Shown: piece after piece, positions 25,011 through 33,890 of the stretch
Layout: the number at the start of each line of letters is the position of its first letter
Position numbering within the stretch: position 1 is the stretch's first letter
NCBI RefSeq assembly: GCF_002163715.1
Contig: NZ_CP015698.1
Location: 3,326,201 to 3,390,200 of the forward strand
Direction: 5' to 3'
DNA: 64,000 nt
Source: Curvibacter sp. AEP1-3
GTDB lineage: Bacteria > Pseudomonadota > Gammaproteobacteria > Burkholderiales > Burkholderiaceae_C
Made by a program: the position numbers and the translations under genes
Notes under the pieces: generated by a model
Databases searched by the model: none
The model's input: only the letters and a program-made list of their open reading frames with translations
What the model was told of the DNA's origin: nothing

Positions 25011-26159
25011 ATGAGCAAAGCAAGTACCAGACAGTTTGAATTCATCACCAAGTCGGATCCGGATACCGGGGCTCGTGTTACGCGACTGAGCCCGGCGGAT
25101 ACCGCTTGCCATCGCACTTACTTCTACCAAAAGTGCTTTAGCAACGACGGTAACCAGTTGGTGTTCGGTGCCCGGTCCGGTGATGAATGGCATTACCACA
25201 GGCTGGACTTGCAGACCCGTGTCGCGACCCAATTGACCGACCAGCCCGGGGAGAACACCTTCGGTGGCTTTCTGAGCCCGGACGACCGCTTTCTGTATTT
25301 CGTCCGGGCGGAGCGGGAGTTGATCCGTCTGGAGCTCGCCACCTTGAAGGAAGAGTGTGTCTATACCGTGTCCTCTGACTGGGTAGGCTACGGAACCTGG
25401 GTAGCCAATAGTGCCTGTACCAAAATGGTGGGCATCGAGATTCTGGGGACGGATTGGTTTCCGTTAACGGATTGGAAAAAGTTCGGCGAGATGTTCCATT
25501 CCAAGCCGCGTTGCCGCTTGATCCGAATCGACTTGGTGACCGGAGCGCGGACGGTGATTCACGAGGAAAAGCTTTGGCTGGGCCACCCCCAGTACCGCCC
25601 CTTTGATGACAACACAGTGGCTTTTTGCCATGAGGGTACCCATGACCTCATCGATGCACGCATGTGGTTTGTGAACGAAGACGGTAGCAACCTGCGCTGT
25701 GGCAAGGAACACGATCAGGGCGAGAGCTGCACCCATGAATTCTGGGTGCCGGACGGCTCCGCCATGGTGTTCGTGTCTTATTTCAAAGGGCGTTCAGAAC
25801 GTGCCATGTGTTCCCTGGATCCTGTCACCTTGCAAACCCGCGTGCTCACGACCATGCCGCCATGCTCTCATCTGATGAGCAACGCTGATGGCAGTCTCAT
25901 CGTGGGCGACGGCTCCGGGACCCCAGTGGACGTGTCTGACAGTTCATCGCACAAGGTCCAGAACGACCCCTACCTGTATGTGTTCGATCTGAAAGCCGGC
26001 AACATGCGCAAACTGGCGCGGCACGACAGCTCCTGGCGGGTGTACCTCGGCAACCGGCAGGTCACCCACCCCCATCCGTCTTTTACGCCGGATGAGCGGC
26101 AGGTGCTTTTCAGCAGCGATGCGGAAGGCGAGCCGGCGCTCTTCCTCGTGGACCTGTAA
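25011..26159 (+). CDS. ogl: oligogalacturonate lyase
   Basis: 382 residues, full length for the family (PL22). The whole protein follows the enterobacterial Ogl pattern: CHRTYFYQKCFSNDG near the start, DNTFGGFLSPDD-like ENTFGGFLSPDDRFLYF, DWVGYGTWVANSACTKMVGI, DNTVAFCHEGTHDLIDARMW, and GESCTHEFWVPDGS, PCSHLMSNADGS and HPHPSFTPD in the seven-bladed propeller with the His residues that bind manganese. It cleaves short, often unsaturated, oligogalacturonates in the cytoplasm to 5-keto-4-deoxyuronate. No signal peptide, as expected for an enzyme acting after import. This is the strongest evidence that the operon degrades pectin fragments. Confidence 0.93.
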   Translation: MSKASTRQFEFITKSDPDTGARVTRLSPADTACHRTYFYQKCFSNDGNQLVFGARSGDEWHYHRLDLQTRVATQLTDQPGENTFGGFLSPDDRFLYFVRAERELIRLELATLKEECVYTVSSDWVGYGTWVANSACTKMVGIEILGTDWFPLTDWKKFGEMFHSKPRCRLIRIDLVTGARTVIHEEKLWLGHPQYRPFDDNTVAFCHEGTHDLIDARMWFVNEDGSNLRCGKEHDQGESCTHEFWVPDGSAMVFVSYFKGRSERAMCSLDPVTLQTRVLTTMPPCSHLMSNADGSLIVGDGSGTPVDVSDSSSHKVQNDPYLYVFDLKAGNMRKLARHDSSWRVYLGNRQVTHPHPSFTPDERQVLFSSDAEGEPALFLVDL

Positions 26160-26212
26160 ATCCTGCAGCTTATAGGGGCGGATCGCCGGATGGAGGGTAA
26201 ATCCATGCGTTT

Positions 26213-26227
26213 CGCGCATAATGCGCG
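26213..26227. promoter_or_regulatory. palindrome upstream of lysR
   Basis: CGCGCAT-A-ATGCGCG is a perfect 7-bp inverted repeat with a one-base centre, ending three bases before the lysR ATG. It also replaces the usual ribosome-binding site. Possible autoregulatory site; function inferred from position only. Confidence 0.35.
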
Positions 26228-26230
26228 CCC

Positions 26231-27208
26231 ATGGAAACCAAATGGCTTGAAGACTTTGTGTCTCTGGCTGAAACCCGGAGTTTCAGCCGATCAGCGCAAC
26301 TGCGTCACGTAACCCAACCCGCGTTTTCGCGGCGCATCCAGTCGTTGGAGGCGTGGGCCGGCACCGATCTGGTGGACCGCAGCAGCTACCCCACCCGGCT
26401 GACCCCGGCGGGCGAGACGTTGTATGACCAGTCGTTGGAGGTGCTTCAAGCCTTGCAAAGCACCCGCGCCATGCTGCGCGGGCATACCACCGCAGCGCAA
26501 GACGTGGTCGAGTTCGCGGTGCCGCACACCTTGGCGTTCACTTTTTTTCCGGCGTGGGTGTCCGAGCTGCGCGAGAAATTCGGGCCGCTCAAAAGCCGCC
26601 TGATTGCGCTCAATGTGCATGACGCGGTGATTCGTCTGGTCGAAGGCAGTTGCGATTTGCTGATTGCCTATCACCATCCCTCGCAGCCCTACCAGCTGGA
26701 TGCGGACCGCTATGAGATGGTCAGTCTGGGTGAGGAAGTGGTGGCACCTTATTCCAAGCCGGATGCGGATGGCAACCCCATGTTCAGCCTTCCCGGCAAA
26801 CTCGGTCAGCCCTTACCCTACCTGGGGTATGCGCCGGGCGCCTATTTGGGCCAGATGGTGGAACTCATCTTGAAGCAAGCCGAAGTACCTGTCCATTTCG
26901 ATCGTGTGTATGAGACCGACATGGCCGAAGGCCTGAAGGCCATGGCGTTAGAAGGCCACGGCGTGGCCTTCCTGCCCCACAGCGCGGTAAAGAAAGACCT
27001 GCGTGCCAAAAAATTGGTGAGTGCCTTGCCGAATCACATGAAGTCGCTGCAGATCACCATGGAAGTACGGGCATACCGCGAACGCCTGGCCGTGCGGGAA
27101 GCAGGCCGCAGCTTGAGCGCGGCGCAGCGGGCGCAGACCCGCACGCCCAAGGGCTCAGCCCAAGCCCTATGGGACTATTTGCATTCCCAGGCGACCTCAA
27201 CGGCATAG
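26231..27208 (+). CDS. LysR family regulator, HypT-like
   Basis: 325 residues. N-terminal LysR helix-turn-helix METKWLEDFVSLAETRSFSR with RHVTQPAFSRRIQSLEAW, followed by a LysR effector domain. The opening METKWLEDFVSLAE and overall pattern match the HypT/QseD group (hypochlorite-responsive in E. coli). The frame closes at 26219-26221, so ATG 26231 is the only practical start; it lacks a Shine-Dalgarno sequence. An out-of-frame ATG at 26205 has GGAGGG at ideal distance. It stands between the pectin operon and the intron-split binding-protein gene; the regulated target is unknown. Confidence 0.88.
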   Translation: METKWLEDFVSLAETRSFSRSAQLRHVTQPAFSRRIQSLEAWAGTDLVDRSSYPTRLTPAGETLYDQSLEVLQALQSTRAMLRGHTTAAQDVVEFAVPHTLAFTFFPAWVSELREKFGPLKSRLIALNVHDAVIRLVEGSCDLLIAYHHPSQPYQLDADRYEMVSLGEEVVAPYSKPDADGNPMFSLPGKLGQPLPYLGYAPGAYLGQMVELILKQAEVPVHFDRVYETDMAEGLKAMALEGHGVAFLPHSAVKKDLRAKKLVSALPNHMKSLQITMEVRAYRERLAVREAGRSLSAAQRAQTRTPKGSAQALWDYLHSQATSTA

Positions 27209-27315
27209 TTGTTGCATAACGGTTTTGCATACCGGCCCAATGAATAGGCATTTGCGGCGGTGAAAGGGGCTGGCTAGAGTCACAAATTCAGTCAGGCCCC
27301 GTCGTTGGAGAAGTT

Positions 27316-27363
27316 ATGACAAATACATACGCTGCTGCACCCCGTCGTGCAGCGTTTTTTTTG
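27316..27363 (+). CDS. amino-acid binding protein gene, exon 1 (16 codons)
   Basis: ATG 27316 with GGAG five bases upstream opens MTNTYAAAPRRAAFFL, the n-region and start of the hydrophobic core of a signal peptide. The frame meets the GTGCG of a group II intron exactly after codon 16. Joining base 27363 directly to base 31168 continues in frame as [11 protein letters not shown], completing the hydrophobic core and leading into a GltI-type binding protein. Exon identity rests on this exact junction. Upstream, 27209-27315 holds the direct repeat TTGCATA (27212 and 27225). Confidence 0.85.
27334..27362 (+). terminator. terminator-like hairpin inside signal-peptide codons
   Basis: GCTGCAC (27334-27340), loop CCCGTC, GTGCAGC (27347-27353), then G and eight Ts. 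It has the form of an intrinsic terminator but lies within codons 7-16 of the binding-protein gene. Group IIC introns insert just downstream of such hairpins, and the first intron begins two bases after the T-run start of GTGCG (27364). Confidence 0.75.
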
Positions 27364-29265
27364 GTGCGTCCGGCAGGACGCTCTCACTAGGAGGTGAAAG
27401 ACCTCTACTCGCCCTGCAAGGGGAAGGGTTAGCCAATGGCAAGGGCTTCGCGGGCGACTGCGAGTCTGAAGGAAGCCGGATGGCAAAGCGCTGGTTCGAC
27501 GAACAGGAAGCGGATATGAGGCGCCACAGGGGGGTAAGGAGTCCGAAATCTCTGAAGCCCAAAACTTGCACGGAACTCTGTGGCGTAGATCCGACGGACA
27601 TAAGCGTGAAAGTGGGTGCGTAATACCCGGAGAGATCTGAGTGTGGTGCCCGTAAGGGCTACCGGCCATCGAAAGGTGACGGGAGGCTCGCTCAGAAGTC
27701 AGCAGAGGGCATAGTAGGTGCAACCCAAGGTGATGAGCCACAAGAGGCGGCACCGAAGGCCCGAACAAGTGGAAACGAGAGTAGGAACGAAGTCACTCGA
27801 TGCCAATCGATGAAGCAGAAGCCCTCGCAAGAGGGGCCCACAGCGAAGGAACCGGACGGAATCTGGGGAGTGCGCACGTGGGTGCTGAGGTGGGTACGGC
27901 GTACGTCGAGCAACCGAAATCGGAGAGAGACCGGCTCATGAGCCGAGTCGTGGATCGCGACAACATGCAGCTCGCTTACAGCCGAGTCATGAAGAATCGC
28001 GGCGCACCCGGCATTGACGGAATGCGCTGTGAAGACCTCAAGACGTGGCTCAAAGTGAACTGGTCGCAAGTAAAGAAGTCGTTACTGGATGGAACCTACC
28101 GCCCCCAAGCGGTACGTCGGGTGGACATACCCAAGCCGCAAGGCGGGGTACGCACGCTCGGAGTGCCCACGGTGGTGGACAGGCTGATTCAGCAGGCGCT
28201 ACATCAGGCGATGCAACCCCTGTTTGAACCTACCTTCTCGCAAAGCAGCTACGGCTTCAGACCGGGGAAAAGTGCGAAGCAGGCGGTAAGCAAAGCGGCA
28301 GAGTACATCCGTGGCGGCAAGCGCTGGGTGGTGGACATGGACCTGGAGAAATTCTTCGACCGTGTCAACCACGACGTGCTGATGGCGCGGGTGGCACGCC
28401 AGGTACAGGACAAAACCGTCCTGAGCCTGATACGCAGGTTTCTGGAGGCCGGGATGATGGCCAACGGGGTAGAGACACCACGGTACGAGGGTACACCGCA
28501 AGGCGGCCCCCTGTCACCACTACTGTCCAACATCCTGTTGACTGATTTAGACCGGGAGCTAGAGGCACGCAAGCTGCTGTTTTGCAGGTATGCGGATGAC
28601 TGCAACATCTACGTGAGCAGTCAGCGGGCGGGCCAACGCATCATGGAGGGCATAAAGAGGTTTCTTGCAAACCGGCTCAAGCTCACTGTGAACGAGACCA
28701 AAAGTGCGGTTGAGCGGCCATGGAAACGCAAGTTTCTGGGATACAGCGTGACAGCACAACGAGCCAGCAAAATCCGAATAGCCAAGGAAAGCACGCAACG
28801 CCTGATGCACGCCGTGCGCACATACTGTGCACAGGGACGGGGCAGGCCACTGCCCCAGACCATCGAAAAGCTAAATCCGGTTTTACGGGGATGGATGAAC
28901 TACTTCAGCCTGACCCAGAGCCACAAGCCCATCGAAGCACTGGATATGTGGGTACGTAGACGGCTACGCGCCCTGATGTGGAGGCAATGGAAAAGGACAA
29001 AGACGCGGGAATCCAAAATGCTCGCACTCGGGCTCGATGCCCAGCGGGCATGGAAGTCCAGCGTCAATGGCCATGGTCCATGGTGGAACGCCGGTGCCAA
29101 ACACCTGCGCCAAGCTCTCCCGACGAAATACTTCACGCAACTCGGGCTGGTCTCGCTGGTGGCAACCCACCAGCACCTCCAGCGTCCTACTTGAACCGCC
29201 GTATGCGGAACCGCACGTACGGTGGTGTGAGAGGGCTGAGGGGGTAACCCCTCACCCTACTCGAT
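27364..29265 (+). mobile_element. group II intron, copy 1 (1902 bp)
   Basis: Begins with the group II 5' consensus GTGCG and ends in CGAT (the usual AY end). The first 436 bases are the structured RNA of domains I-III; the reverse transcriptase lies in domain IV; domain V-like GAACCGCCGTATGCGG with CCGCACGTACGGTGG (29191-29228) and a domain VI hairpin (29232-29257) follow. Absence of an endonuclease domain in the protein and the upstream terminator-like hairpin point to class C. Identical in sequence to the copy that follows directly. The ends were fixed by comparing the two copies and by the restored reading frame of the host gene. Confidence 0.92.
27800..29194 (+). CDS. group II intron reverse transcriptase/maturase, copy 1
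   Basis: 464 residues from ATG 27800; a shorter start at 27938 (MSRVVDRDN) with GGAGAG upstream is also possible and would better match class C proteins of about 420 residues. Seen: RT segments RNRGAPGIDGM-like KNRGAPGIDGM, QSSYGFRPGKSA, the PQGGPLSP motif (233-240), the catalytic YADD (264-267) and the maturase X-domain region with LNPVLRGWMNYF. No HNH endonuclease follows. It assists splicing and copies the intron RNA into DNA target sites. Identical to copy 2. Confidence 0.93.
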   Translation: MPIDEAEALARGAHSEGTGRNLGSAHVGAEVGTAYVEQPKSERDRLMSRVVDRDNMQLAYSRVMKNRGAPGIDGMRCEDLKTWLKVNWSQVKKSLLDGTYRPQAVRRVDIPKPQGGVRTLGVPTVVDRLIQQALHQAMQPLFEPTFSQSSYGFRPGKSAKQAVSKAAEYIRGGKRWVVDMDLEKFFDRVNHDVLMARVARQVQDKTVLSLIRRFLEAGMMANGVETPRYEGTPQGGPLSPLLSNILLTDLDRELEARKLLFCRYADDCNIYVSSQRAGQRIMEGIKRFLANRLKLTVNETKSAVERPWKRKFLGYSVTAQRASKIRIAKESTQRLMHAVRTYCAQGRGRPLPQTIEKLNPVLRGWMNYFSLTQSHKPIEALDMWVRRRLRALMWRQWKRTKTRESKMLALGLDAQRAWKSSVNGHGPWWNAGAKHLRQALPTKYFTQLGLVSLVATHQHLQRPT

Positions 29266-31167
29266 GTGCGTCCGGCAGGACGCTCTCACTAGGAGGTGAA
29301 AGACCTCTACTCGCCCTGCAAGGGGAAGGGTTAGCCAATGGCAAGGGCTTCGCGGGCGACTGCGAGTCTGAAGGAAGCCGGATGGCAAAGCGCTGGTTCG
29401 ACGAACAGGAAGCGGATATGAGGCGCCACAGGGGGGTAAGGAGTCCGAAATCTCTGAAGCCCAAAACTTGCACGGAACTCTGTGGCGTAGATCCGACGGA
29501 CATAAGCGTGAAAGTGGGTGCGTAATACCCGGAGAGATCTGAGTGTGGTGCCCGTAAGGGCTACCGGCCATCGAAAGGTGACGGGAGGCTCGCTCAGAAG
29601 TCAGCAGAGGGCATAGTAGGTGCAACCCAAGGTGATGAGCCACAAGAGGCGGCACCGAAGGCCCGAACAAGTGGAAACGAGAGTAGGAACGAAGTCACTC
29701 GATGCCAATCGATGAAGCAGAAGCCCTCGCAAGAGGGGCCCACAGCGAAGGAACCGGACGGAATCTGGGGAGTGCGCACGTGGGTGCTGAGGTGGGTACG
29801 GCGTACGTCGAGCAACCGAAATCGGAGAGAGACCGGCTCATGAGCCGAGTCGTGGATCGCGACAACATGCAGCTCGCTTACAGCCGAGTCATGAAGAATC
29901 GCGGCGCACCCGGCATTGACGGAATGCGCTGTGAAGACCTCAAGACGTGGCTCAAAGTGAACTGGTCGCAAGTAAAGAAGTCGTTACTGGATGGAACCTA
30001 CCGCCCCCAAGCGGTACGTCGGGTGGACATACCCAAGCCGCAAGGCGGGGTACGCACGCTCGGAGTGCCCACGGTGGTGGACAGGCTGATTCAGCAGGCG
30101 CTACATCAGGCGATGCAACCCCTGTTTGAACCTACCTTCTCGCAAAGCAGCTACGGCTTCAGACCGGGGAAAAGTGCGAAGCAGGCGGTAAGCAAAGCGG
30201 CAGAGTACATCCGTGGCGGCAAGCGCTGGGTGGTGGACATGGACCTGGAGAAATTCTTCGACCGTGTCAACCACGACGTGCTGATGGCGCGGGTGGCACG
30301 CCAGGTACAGGACAAAACCGTCCTGAGCCTGATACGCAGGTTTCTGGAGGCCGGGATGATGGCCAACGGGGTAGAGACACCACGGTACGAGGGTACACCG
30401 CAAGGCGGCCCCCTGTCACCACTACTGTCCAACATCCTGTTGACTGATTTAGACCGGGAGCTAGAGGCACGCAAGCTGCTGTTTTGCAGGTATGCGGATG
30501 ACTGCAACATCTACGTGAGCAGTCAGCGGGCGGGCCAACGCATCATGGAGGGCATAAAGAGGTTTCTTGCAAACCGGCTCAAGCTCACTGTGAACGAGAC
30601 CAAAAGTGCGGTTGAGCGGCCATGGAAACGCAAGTTTCTGGGATACAGCGTGACAGCACAACGAGCCAGCAAAATCCGAATAGCCAAGGAAAGCACGCAA
30701 CGCCTGATGCACGCCGTGCGCACATACTGTGCACAGGGACGGGGCAGGCCACTGCCCCAGACCATCGAAAAGCTAAATCCGGTTTTACGGGGATGGATGA
30801 ACTACTTCAGCCTGACCCAGAGCCACAAGCCCATCGAAGCACTGGATATGTGGGTACGTAGACGGCTACGCGCCCTGATGTGGAGGCAATGGAAAAGGAC
30901 AAAGACGCGGGAATCCAAAATGCTCGCACTCGGGCTCGATGCCCAGCGGGCATGGAAGTCCAGCGTCAATGGCCATGGTCCATGGTGGAACGCCGGTGCC
31001 AAACACCTGCGCCAAGCTCTCCCGACGAAATACTTCACGCAACTCGGGCTGGTCTCGCTGGTGGCAACCCACCAGCACCTCCAGCGTCCTACTTGAACCG
31101 CCGTATGCGGAACCGCACGTACGGTGGTGTGAGAGGGCTGAGGGGGTAACCCCTCACCCTACTCGAT
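29266..31167 (+). mobile_element. group II intron, copy 2 (1902 bp)
   Basis: Starts at GTGCG immediately after the CGAT end of copy 1, without any spacer, and ends in CGAT at 31167 before CTTGGC of exon 2. The two units match throughout where compared, including every open frame in both strands, so duplication is recent or maintained by recombination. Its own 5' flank is the 3' end of copy 1 and not the T-rich exon, which bears on how it can splice. 29266-29701 is structured RNA with no gene. Confidence 0.92.
29702..31096 (+). CDS. group II intron reverse transcriptase/maturase, copy 2
   Basis: Identical 464-residue protein to that of copy 1, with intact YADD and maturase domain, so both introns encode an apparently functional protein. 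No frameshift or stop distinguishes the copies. Confidence 0.93.
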   Translation: MPIDEAEALARGAHSEGTGRNLGSAHVGAEVGTAYVEQPKSERDRLMSRVVDRDNMQLAYSRVMKNRGAPGIDGMRCEDLKTWLKVNWSQVKKSLLDGTYRPQAVRRVDIPKPQGGVRTLGVPTVVDRLIQQALHQAMQPLFEPTFSQSSYGFRPGKSAKQAVSKAAEYIRGGKRWVVDMDLEKFFDRVNHDVLMARVARQVQDKTVLSLIRRFLEAGMMANGVETPRYEGTPQGGPLSPLLSNILLTDLDRELEARKLLFCRYADDCNIYVSSQRAGQRIMEGIKRFLANRLKLTVNETKSAVERPWKRKFLGYSVTAQRASKIRIAKESTQRLMHAVRTYCAQGRGRPLPQTIEKLNPVLRGWMNYFSLTQSHKPIEALDMWVRRRLRALMWRQWKRTKTRESKMLALGLDAQRAWKSSVNGHGPWWNAGAKHLRQALPTKYFTQLGLVSLVATHQHLQRPT

Positions 31168-32034
31168 CTTGGCAGCTTGCTTGCATTTGCGGGGCACAGC
31201 CCGGCCGCTGCGACTGGTGTTCTGGAGCGTGTCAGTAGTGGCGGCAAATTGGTGATTGCGCACCGCGAGTCGTCCATTCCGTTTTCTTATGTTGATGCTG
31301 ACAAGAAGCCCGTGGGCTATGCCGTAGAGCTGTGCCTGAAGTTGGCAGAGGCGGTGCGCAAGAAGACCGGTGCCAAGAACATGCAGGTGGAGTTCTTGCA
31401 GGTCACACCTGCCAACCGCATCGCCATGGTGGCCGAAGGCAAGGCAGACCTCGAATGCGGATCGACCACCAACAACGCCGAGCGGCGCCAGAAAGTAGCC
31501 TTCACCATCCCTCACTTCATTACCGGGGCCCGCATGTTGGTGCGGGCTGACAGCAAGATAGAACGGATTGAAGACTTGGAAGGCAAAAAGCTGGTGTCCA
31601 CCAAAGGTACGACCCCGCTGAAGGCTGCGGAGCAGGCCAACCGTGAGCGGTTGTTGCGCATCACCATCCTCGAAGCCCCCGACCATGCGAAAGCGGTCGA
31701 CATGGTCGAGAAAAGTGAGGCGGATGCTTTTGTGATGGATGACGTGCTTTTGTATGGCTTGGCGTCTAACCTGCCCAAGCCTGAATCGTTGCGCGTGGTC
31801 GGCAAGTTCCTGACCACAGAACCCTTGGCCATCATGCTGTCCAAAGACGATCCCGAGTTCAAGAAGCTGATCGACGAAGAAATGCGTCGCCTGATCGTCA
31901 GCAAAGAGATTCAGCCGATCTACGACAAATGGTTTCTGAAGCCCATTCCGCCGAACGACAAAGCGCTGAATCTGCCCGTGAGCTACCTGCTGAGGGACTT
32001 CTGGAAATACCCCAGCGACTTCGTGCCTTTTTAA
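31168..32034 (+). CDS. amino-acid ABC transporter binding protein, exon 2 (GltI-like)
   Basis: 288 codons, giving 304 residues when joined to exon 1. After the signal-peptide remainder ([15 protein letters not shown]), the mature protein begins [20 protein letters not shown] and contains [31 protein letters not shown] and [16 protein letters not shown], the pattern of GltI/DEBP glutamate-aspartate receptors. Without splicing, translation could start only at internal codons lacking the signal-peptide n-region, so the protein would not be exported. No permease or ATPase genes lie nearby. It is either rescued by intron splicing or functionally dead; the frame itself is intact. Confidence 0.88.
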   Translation, partial: LGSLLAFAGHSPAAATGVLERVSSGGKLVIAHRESSIPFSYVDADKKPVGYAVELCLKLAEAVRKKTGAKNMQVEFLQVTPANRIAMVAEGKADLECGSTTNNAERRQKVAFTIPHFITGARMLVRADSKIERIEDLEGKKLVSTKGTTPLKAAEQANRERLLRITILEAPDHAKAVDMVEKSEADAFVMDDVLLYGLASNLPKPESLRVVGKFLTTEPLAIMLSKDDPEFKKLIDEEMRRLIVSKEIQPIYDKWFLKPIPPNDKALNLPVSYLLRDFWKYPSDFVPF

Positions 32035-32086
32035 GCGACTCCGCTCGCATAGCGGGGTGCGCTGCGGTTTTGGGACAATAGGGGCC

Positions 32087-33133
32087 ATGACTTCCACAGC
32101 CACCCCCCAGACACTGACCATCACCCGCCCGGACGACTGGCACTTGCACGTGCGCGACGGCGCTGCCCTCAATACCGTGGTGCCGCACACCGCAGCCCAG
32201 TTCGGCCGCGCCATCATCATGCCCAACCTCAAGCCGCCGGTGACCACCGCCGAGCAGGCGTTGGCTTACAAGGCCCGCATTCAGGCCGCGGTACCGGCGG
32301 GTGTGGAGTTTGAGCCTTTGATGACGCTCTACCTCACCGACAACCTGCCCGCTGATGAAATTGCGCGTGCCAAGGACGCCGGTGTAGTGGCCGCGAAGCT
32401 CTACCCCGCAGGGGCGACCACCAACAGCGATGCCGGCGTCACTGACATCCGCAAGACATATAAGACGCTGGAAGCCATGCAGAAAGCCGGCTTGCTCTTG
32501 TTGGTGCATGGCGAGGTCACTAGCAGCGACATTGATTTGTTTGACCGTGAAGCGGTGTTCATCGACACCCAGCTCATTCCCTTGCGCCGGGATTTCCCCG
32601 AGCTGAAGATCGTGTTCGAGCACATCACCACGCTGGAAGCTGCTCAGTACGTGGCCGCTGCAGACCGCTTTACTGCTGCGAGCATCACTGCCCACCACCT
32701 GCTCTACAACCGTAATGCCATCTTCACCGGCGGCATCCGGCCCCACTACTACTGCCTGCCGGTTTTGAAGCGTGAGACGCACCGCAAGGCCCTGGTGCAA
32801 GCAGCGACCGGCGGCTCCCCCAAGTTCTTCCTGGGTACCGACAGCGCGCCACACCCCGCCCACCTCAAGGAGCATGCCTCGGGCTGCGCTGGCTGCTACA
32901 CCGCCCACGCTGCCATGGAGCTGTACGCCCAGGCATTTGACGCTGCAGGTGCCCTCGACAAGCTGGAGGGCTTTGCCAGTTTCCACGGTGCGGACTTCTA
33001 TGGTTTGCCACGCAACCGGGGCACCATCACCTTGATGCGCGAAAGCTGGACCCCACCCGAGAGCTACGCCTTCGGCGAAACCACGCTCAAACCCCTGGCC
33101 GCGGGCGAAGCACTGCAGTGGCGTTTGGTCTAG
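32087..33133 (+). CDS. pyrC: dihydroorotase
   Basis: 348 residues, class II (E. coli PyrC type). Start ATG 32087; the frame is open upstream to 32057 without a good site. Metal-binding HLH in [10 protein letters not shown] near the N-terminus, the carboxylated lysine in [15 protein letters not shown], and the two later His in VHGEVT and EHITT are visible, with DSAPH as the catalytic Asp region. It converts carbamoyl aspartate to dihydroorotate in pyrimidine synthesis. Its end overlaps the next gene by 16 bases. Confidence 0.95.
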   Translation: MTSTATPQTLTITRPDDWHLHVRDGAALNTVVPHTAAQFGRAIIMPNLKPPVTTAEQALAYKARIQAAVPAGVEFEPLMTLYLTDNLPADEIARAKDAGVVAAKLYPAGATTNSDAGVTDIRKTYKTLEAMQKAGLLLLVHGEVTSSDIDLFDREAVFIDTQLIPLRRDFPELKIVFEHITTLEAAQYVAAADRFTAASITAHHLLYNRNAIFTGGIRPHYYCLPVLKRETHRKALVQAATGGSPKFFLGTDSAPHPAHLKEHASGCAGCYTAHAAMELYAQAFDAAGALDKLEGFASFHGADFYGLPRNRGTITLMRESWTPPESYAFGETTLKPLAAGEALQWRLV

Positions 33134-33867
33134 AAGCGATTAACTGGTCCGCGCCGTGGCTTGACCCGTGGCGCGATGCGGGGGAGGGCTTGGCTCTGCA
33201 GGTTGAAGCTGGCCTGACGGTGGCGCAGGCGCTCAATGCGCCCGGCATGGCTCCGGTGCGCTTCATCCCCCAAAGCGAGTTGCCAGCGGGCAGCGCTTAC
33301 GAGCAGCACATCTACGACACGGGGTGCGTCCCGACCCGTGACGGTTTGCACGATTTTTTCAATGGTCTGTGCTGGATGCAGTTCCCACAGGCCAAGAAGA
33401 AGCTCAATCTCTTGCAGGCCCAGCAAATTGCGCAAACCGGCATCCAGCCGGTGCGCGGCCCCGCCCGCGATGCGTTGACGGTCTTTGACGAAAACGCCGC
33501 GCTCCTCATGGCGCCGGATGCTTTGTGGGACGCTTTGGCAGCCAAAGATTGGCAGACGCTGTTCGGCCCGCTGCGCCCGATGTGGGCCCACGCCACACTG
33601 GTGCTGTTCGGTCATGCACTGCTGGAAAAACTGGTTTACCCACGAAAACCCATCACAGCGCACGTATTCCGTGCGCGGGCAGCTACGAATTCGATAGCGG
33701 ATATGGATGCTTGGCTGGCAGCCACGCTGAGTGCCCCCATGCTGGCAGCCAAGCCCTTTGCCCACTTGCCGGTGCTCGGTGTACCCGGCTGGTGGCCGGA
33801 GAATGAGTCGGCTGACTTCTACGCAGACGCCAGCGTATTCCGTGCACCCCGGTCAGCGGCTGGTTAG
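33118..33867 (+). CDS. DUF3025 domain protein
   Basis: 249 residues from GTG 33118, overlapping the pyrC end. Conserved segment [37 protein letters not shown] and [18 protein letters not shown] match the DUF3025 family of betaproteobacteria, function unknown. The start is uncertain because no clear ribosome-binding site is seen; coupling to pyrC translation would explain this. Residues about 180-194 ([15 protein letters not shown] region) come from a dispersed repeat lying in antisense orientation inside the gene. Confidence 0.8.
   Translation: MAFGLEAINWSAPWLDPWRDAGEGLALQVEAGLTVAQALNAPGMAPVRFIPQSELPAGSAYEQHIYDTGCVPTRDGLHDFFNGLCWMQFPQAKKKLNLLQAQQIAQTGIQPVRGPARDALTVFDENAALLMAPDALWDALAAKDWQTLFGPLRPMWAHATLVLFGHALLEKLVYPRKPITAHVFRARAATNSIADMDAWLAATLSAPMLAAKPFAHLPVLGVPGWWPENESADFYADASVFRAPRSAAG
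33656..33698 (-). repeat. dispersed ~45-bp repeat, copy 4 (inside DUF3025 gene)
   Basis: On the minus strand: GCTATCGAATTC, GTAGCTGCCCGCGCA, CGGAATACGTGCGCTG. Opposite to the gene direction and in frame without a stop. Confidence 0.7.
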
Positions 33868-33890
33868 CACCTCACTGCTATCACGCGTTG

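Noticed and set aside
27364..31167. CRISPR-like or ordinary tandem duplication
   Set aside because: The repeated unit is a complete group II intron with GTGCG start, reverse transcriptase and domain V, not a short spacer array. Assembly duplication cannot be excluded without long reads.
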